Below are positions 62,175 through 62,320 of a DNA stretch of 62,320 bases, piece by piece. Source of the stretch: Alphaproteobacteria bacterium (GTDB lineage: Bacteria; Pseudomonadota; Alphaproteobacteria; SHVZ01). Every line of letters begins with the position of its first letter. The stretch's first letter is position 1. Below the pieces are notes generated by a model, which searched no databases, was not told the origin of the DNA, and saw only the letters and a program-made list of their open reading frames with translations. The translations under genes were made by a program, and so were the position numbers. Where the stretch lies: positions 1 to 62,320 of the forward strand of contig SHVZ01000010.1 of assembly GCA_009694025.1 (NCBI GenBank), given 5' to 3'.

Positions 62175-62320
62175 CTAGCCCGAATTATTCATCGGGGCGC
62201 TGATATTGGGCTGGCGGATGTAGCGTAATCCGTTGATTTCGTGTAAGATTTTGGTGTCTAGACAAAGTCTTCCACGCCTCGCCGGAGTGCCACACCCGCC
62301 ATGCAGGACGATAGCCTTCT
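62175..62320. repeat. Terminal inverted repeat, right arm (probable edge of a multicopy element)
   Basis: Exact reverse complement of bases 1-146. On the + strand an ATG at 62300 opens a frame leaving the window (M-Q-D-D-S-L-L). The inner edge CTAG abuts the rimP ribosome-binding site. See the left arm. Confidence 0.85.

Overview
This window reads as a high-GC (mostly GC-ending codons) alphaproteobacterial chromosome segment, most likely from the Rhodospirillales or Hyphomicrobiales. The evidence is the order rimP-nusA-ylxR-infB-rbfA-truB-rpsO-pnp, the alphaproteobacterial style of the intergenic palindromes, and many family-5 peptide-type ABC transport genes. Taxonomy is inferred from gene content only. 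The two ends are exact inverted copies of one 146-bp sequence (1-146 and 62175-62320), so the window is probably a complete contig bounded by two oppositely oriented copies of a multicopy element.

Left third (0.1-13.7 kb): a sulfatase, a small secreted protein, a decayed tandem duplication of a GMC oxidoreductase promoter region with the intact oxidoreductase, then a catabolic or uptake cluster. That cluster holds two family-5 solute-binding proteins without permeases and three MlrC-type M81 metallopeptidases. The second binding protein and third peptidase lie between two ~125-bp direct repeats derived from the start of an M81 gene.

Middle (13.7-41 kb): a six-subunit membrane complex related to hydrogenase-4 (hyfBCEFG, with hyfI divergent behind a peroxiredoxin gene). 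Its large subunit lacks the NiFe cysteine motifs, which makes it an energy-converting hydrogenase-related (Ehr) complex of unknown substrate. It is followed by a nitroreductase, an HpcH/HpaI aldolase, an msrQ frameshifted by a 38-bp tandem duplication, ubiX, an EmrAB-type efflux pair, a cupin, a BenE transporter, and a sugar-acid module (third binding protein, two-gene UxaA-type dehydratase, enolase-superfamily enzyme). Then come recQ, a class II aldolase, a MarR/MATE efflux pair with repeated operator-like palindromes, and an uncharacterised membrane protein/alpha-beta hydrolase pair.

Right third (41-62 kb): every gene except two (53371-53814 and a doubtful small ORF at 54128-54277) is read leftward. 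From the right edge it runs rimP, nusA, ylxR, infB, rbfA, truB, rpsO, then a ~2.1-kb island (higBA, hairpin-rich non-coding DNA, an atypical 147-codon gene) that splits rpsO from pnp. After pnp come a glycerophosphodiester phosphodiesterase, a TPR-methyltransferase and a complete peptide/nickel-type ABC transporter. A TPR/2-oxoglutarate-Fe(II) oxygenase gene is embedded in that transporter operon by ATGA overlaps on both sides.

The most unusual items are the NiFe-less Hyf-like complex, the oxygenase inside the ABC operon, the structured non-coding segment at 53.9-54.1 kb, and several well-preserved traces of recent rearrangement.
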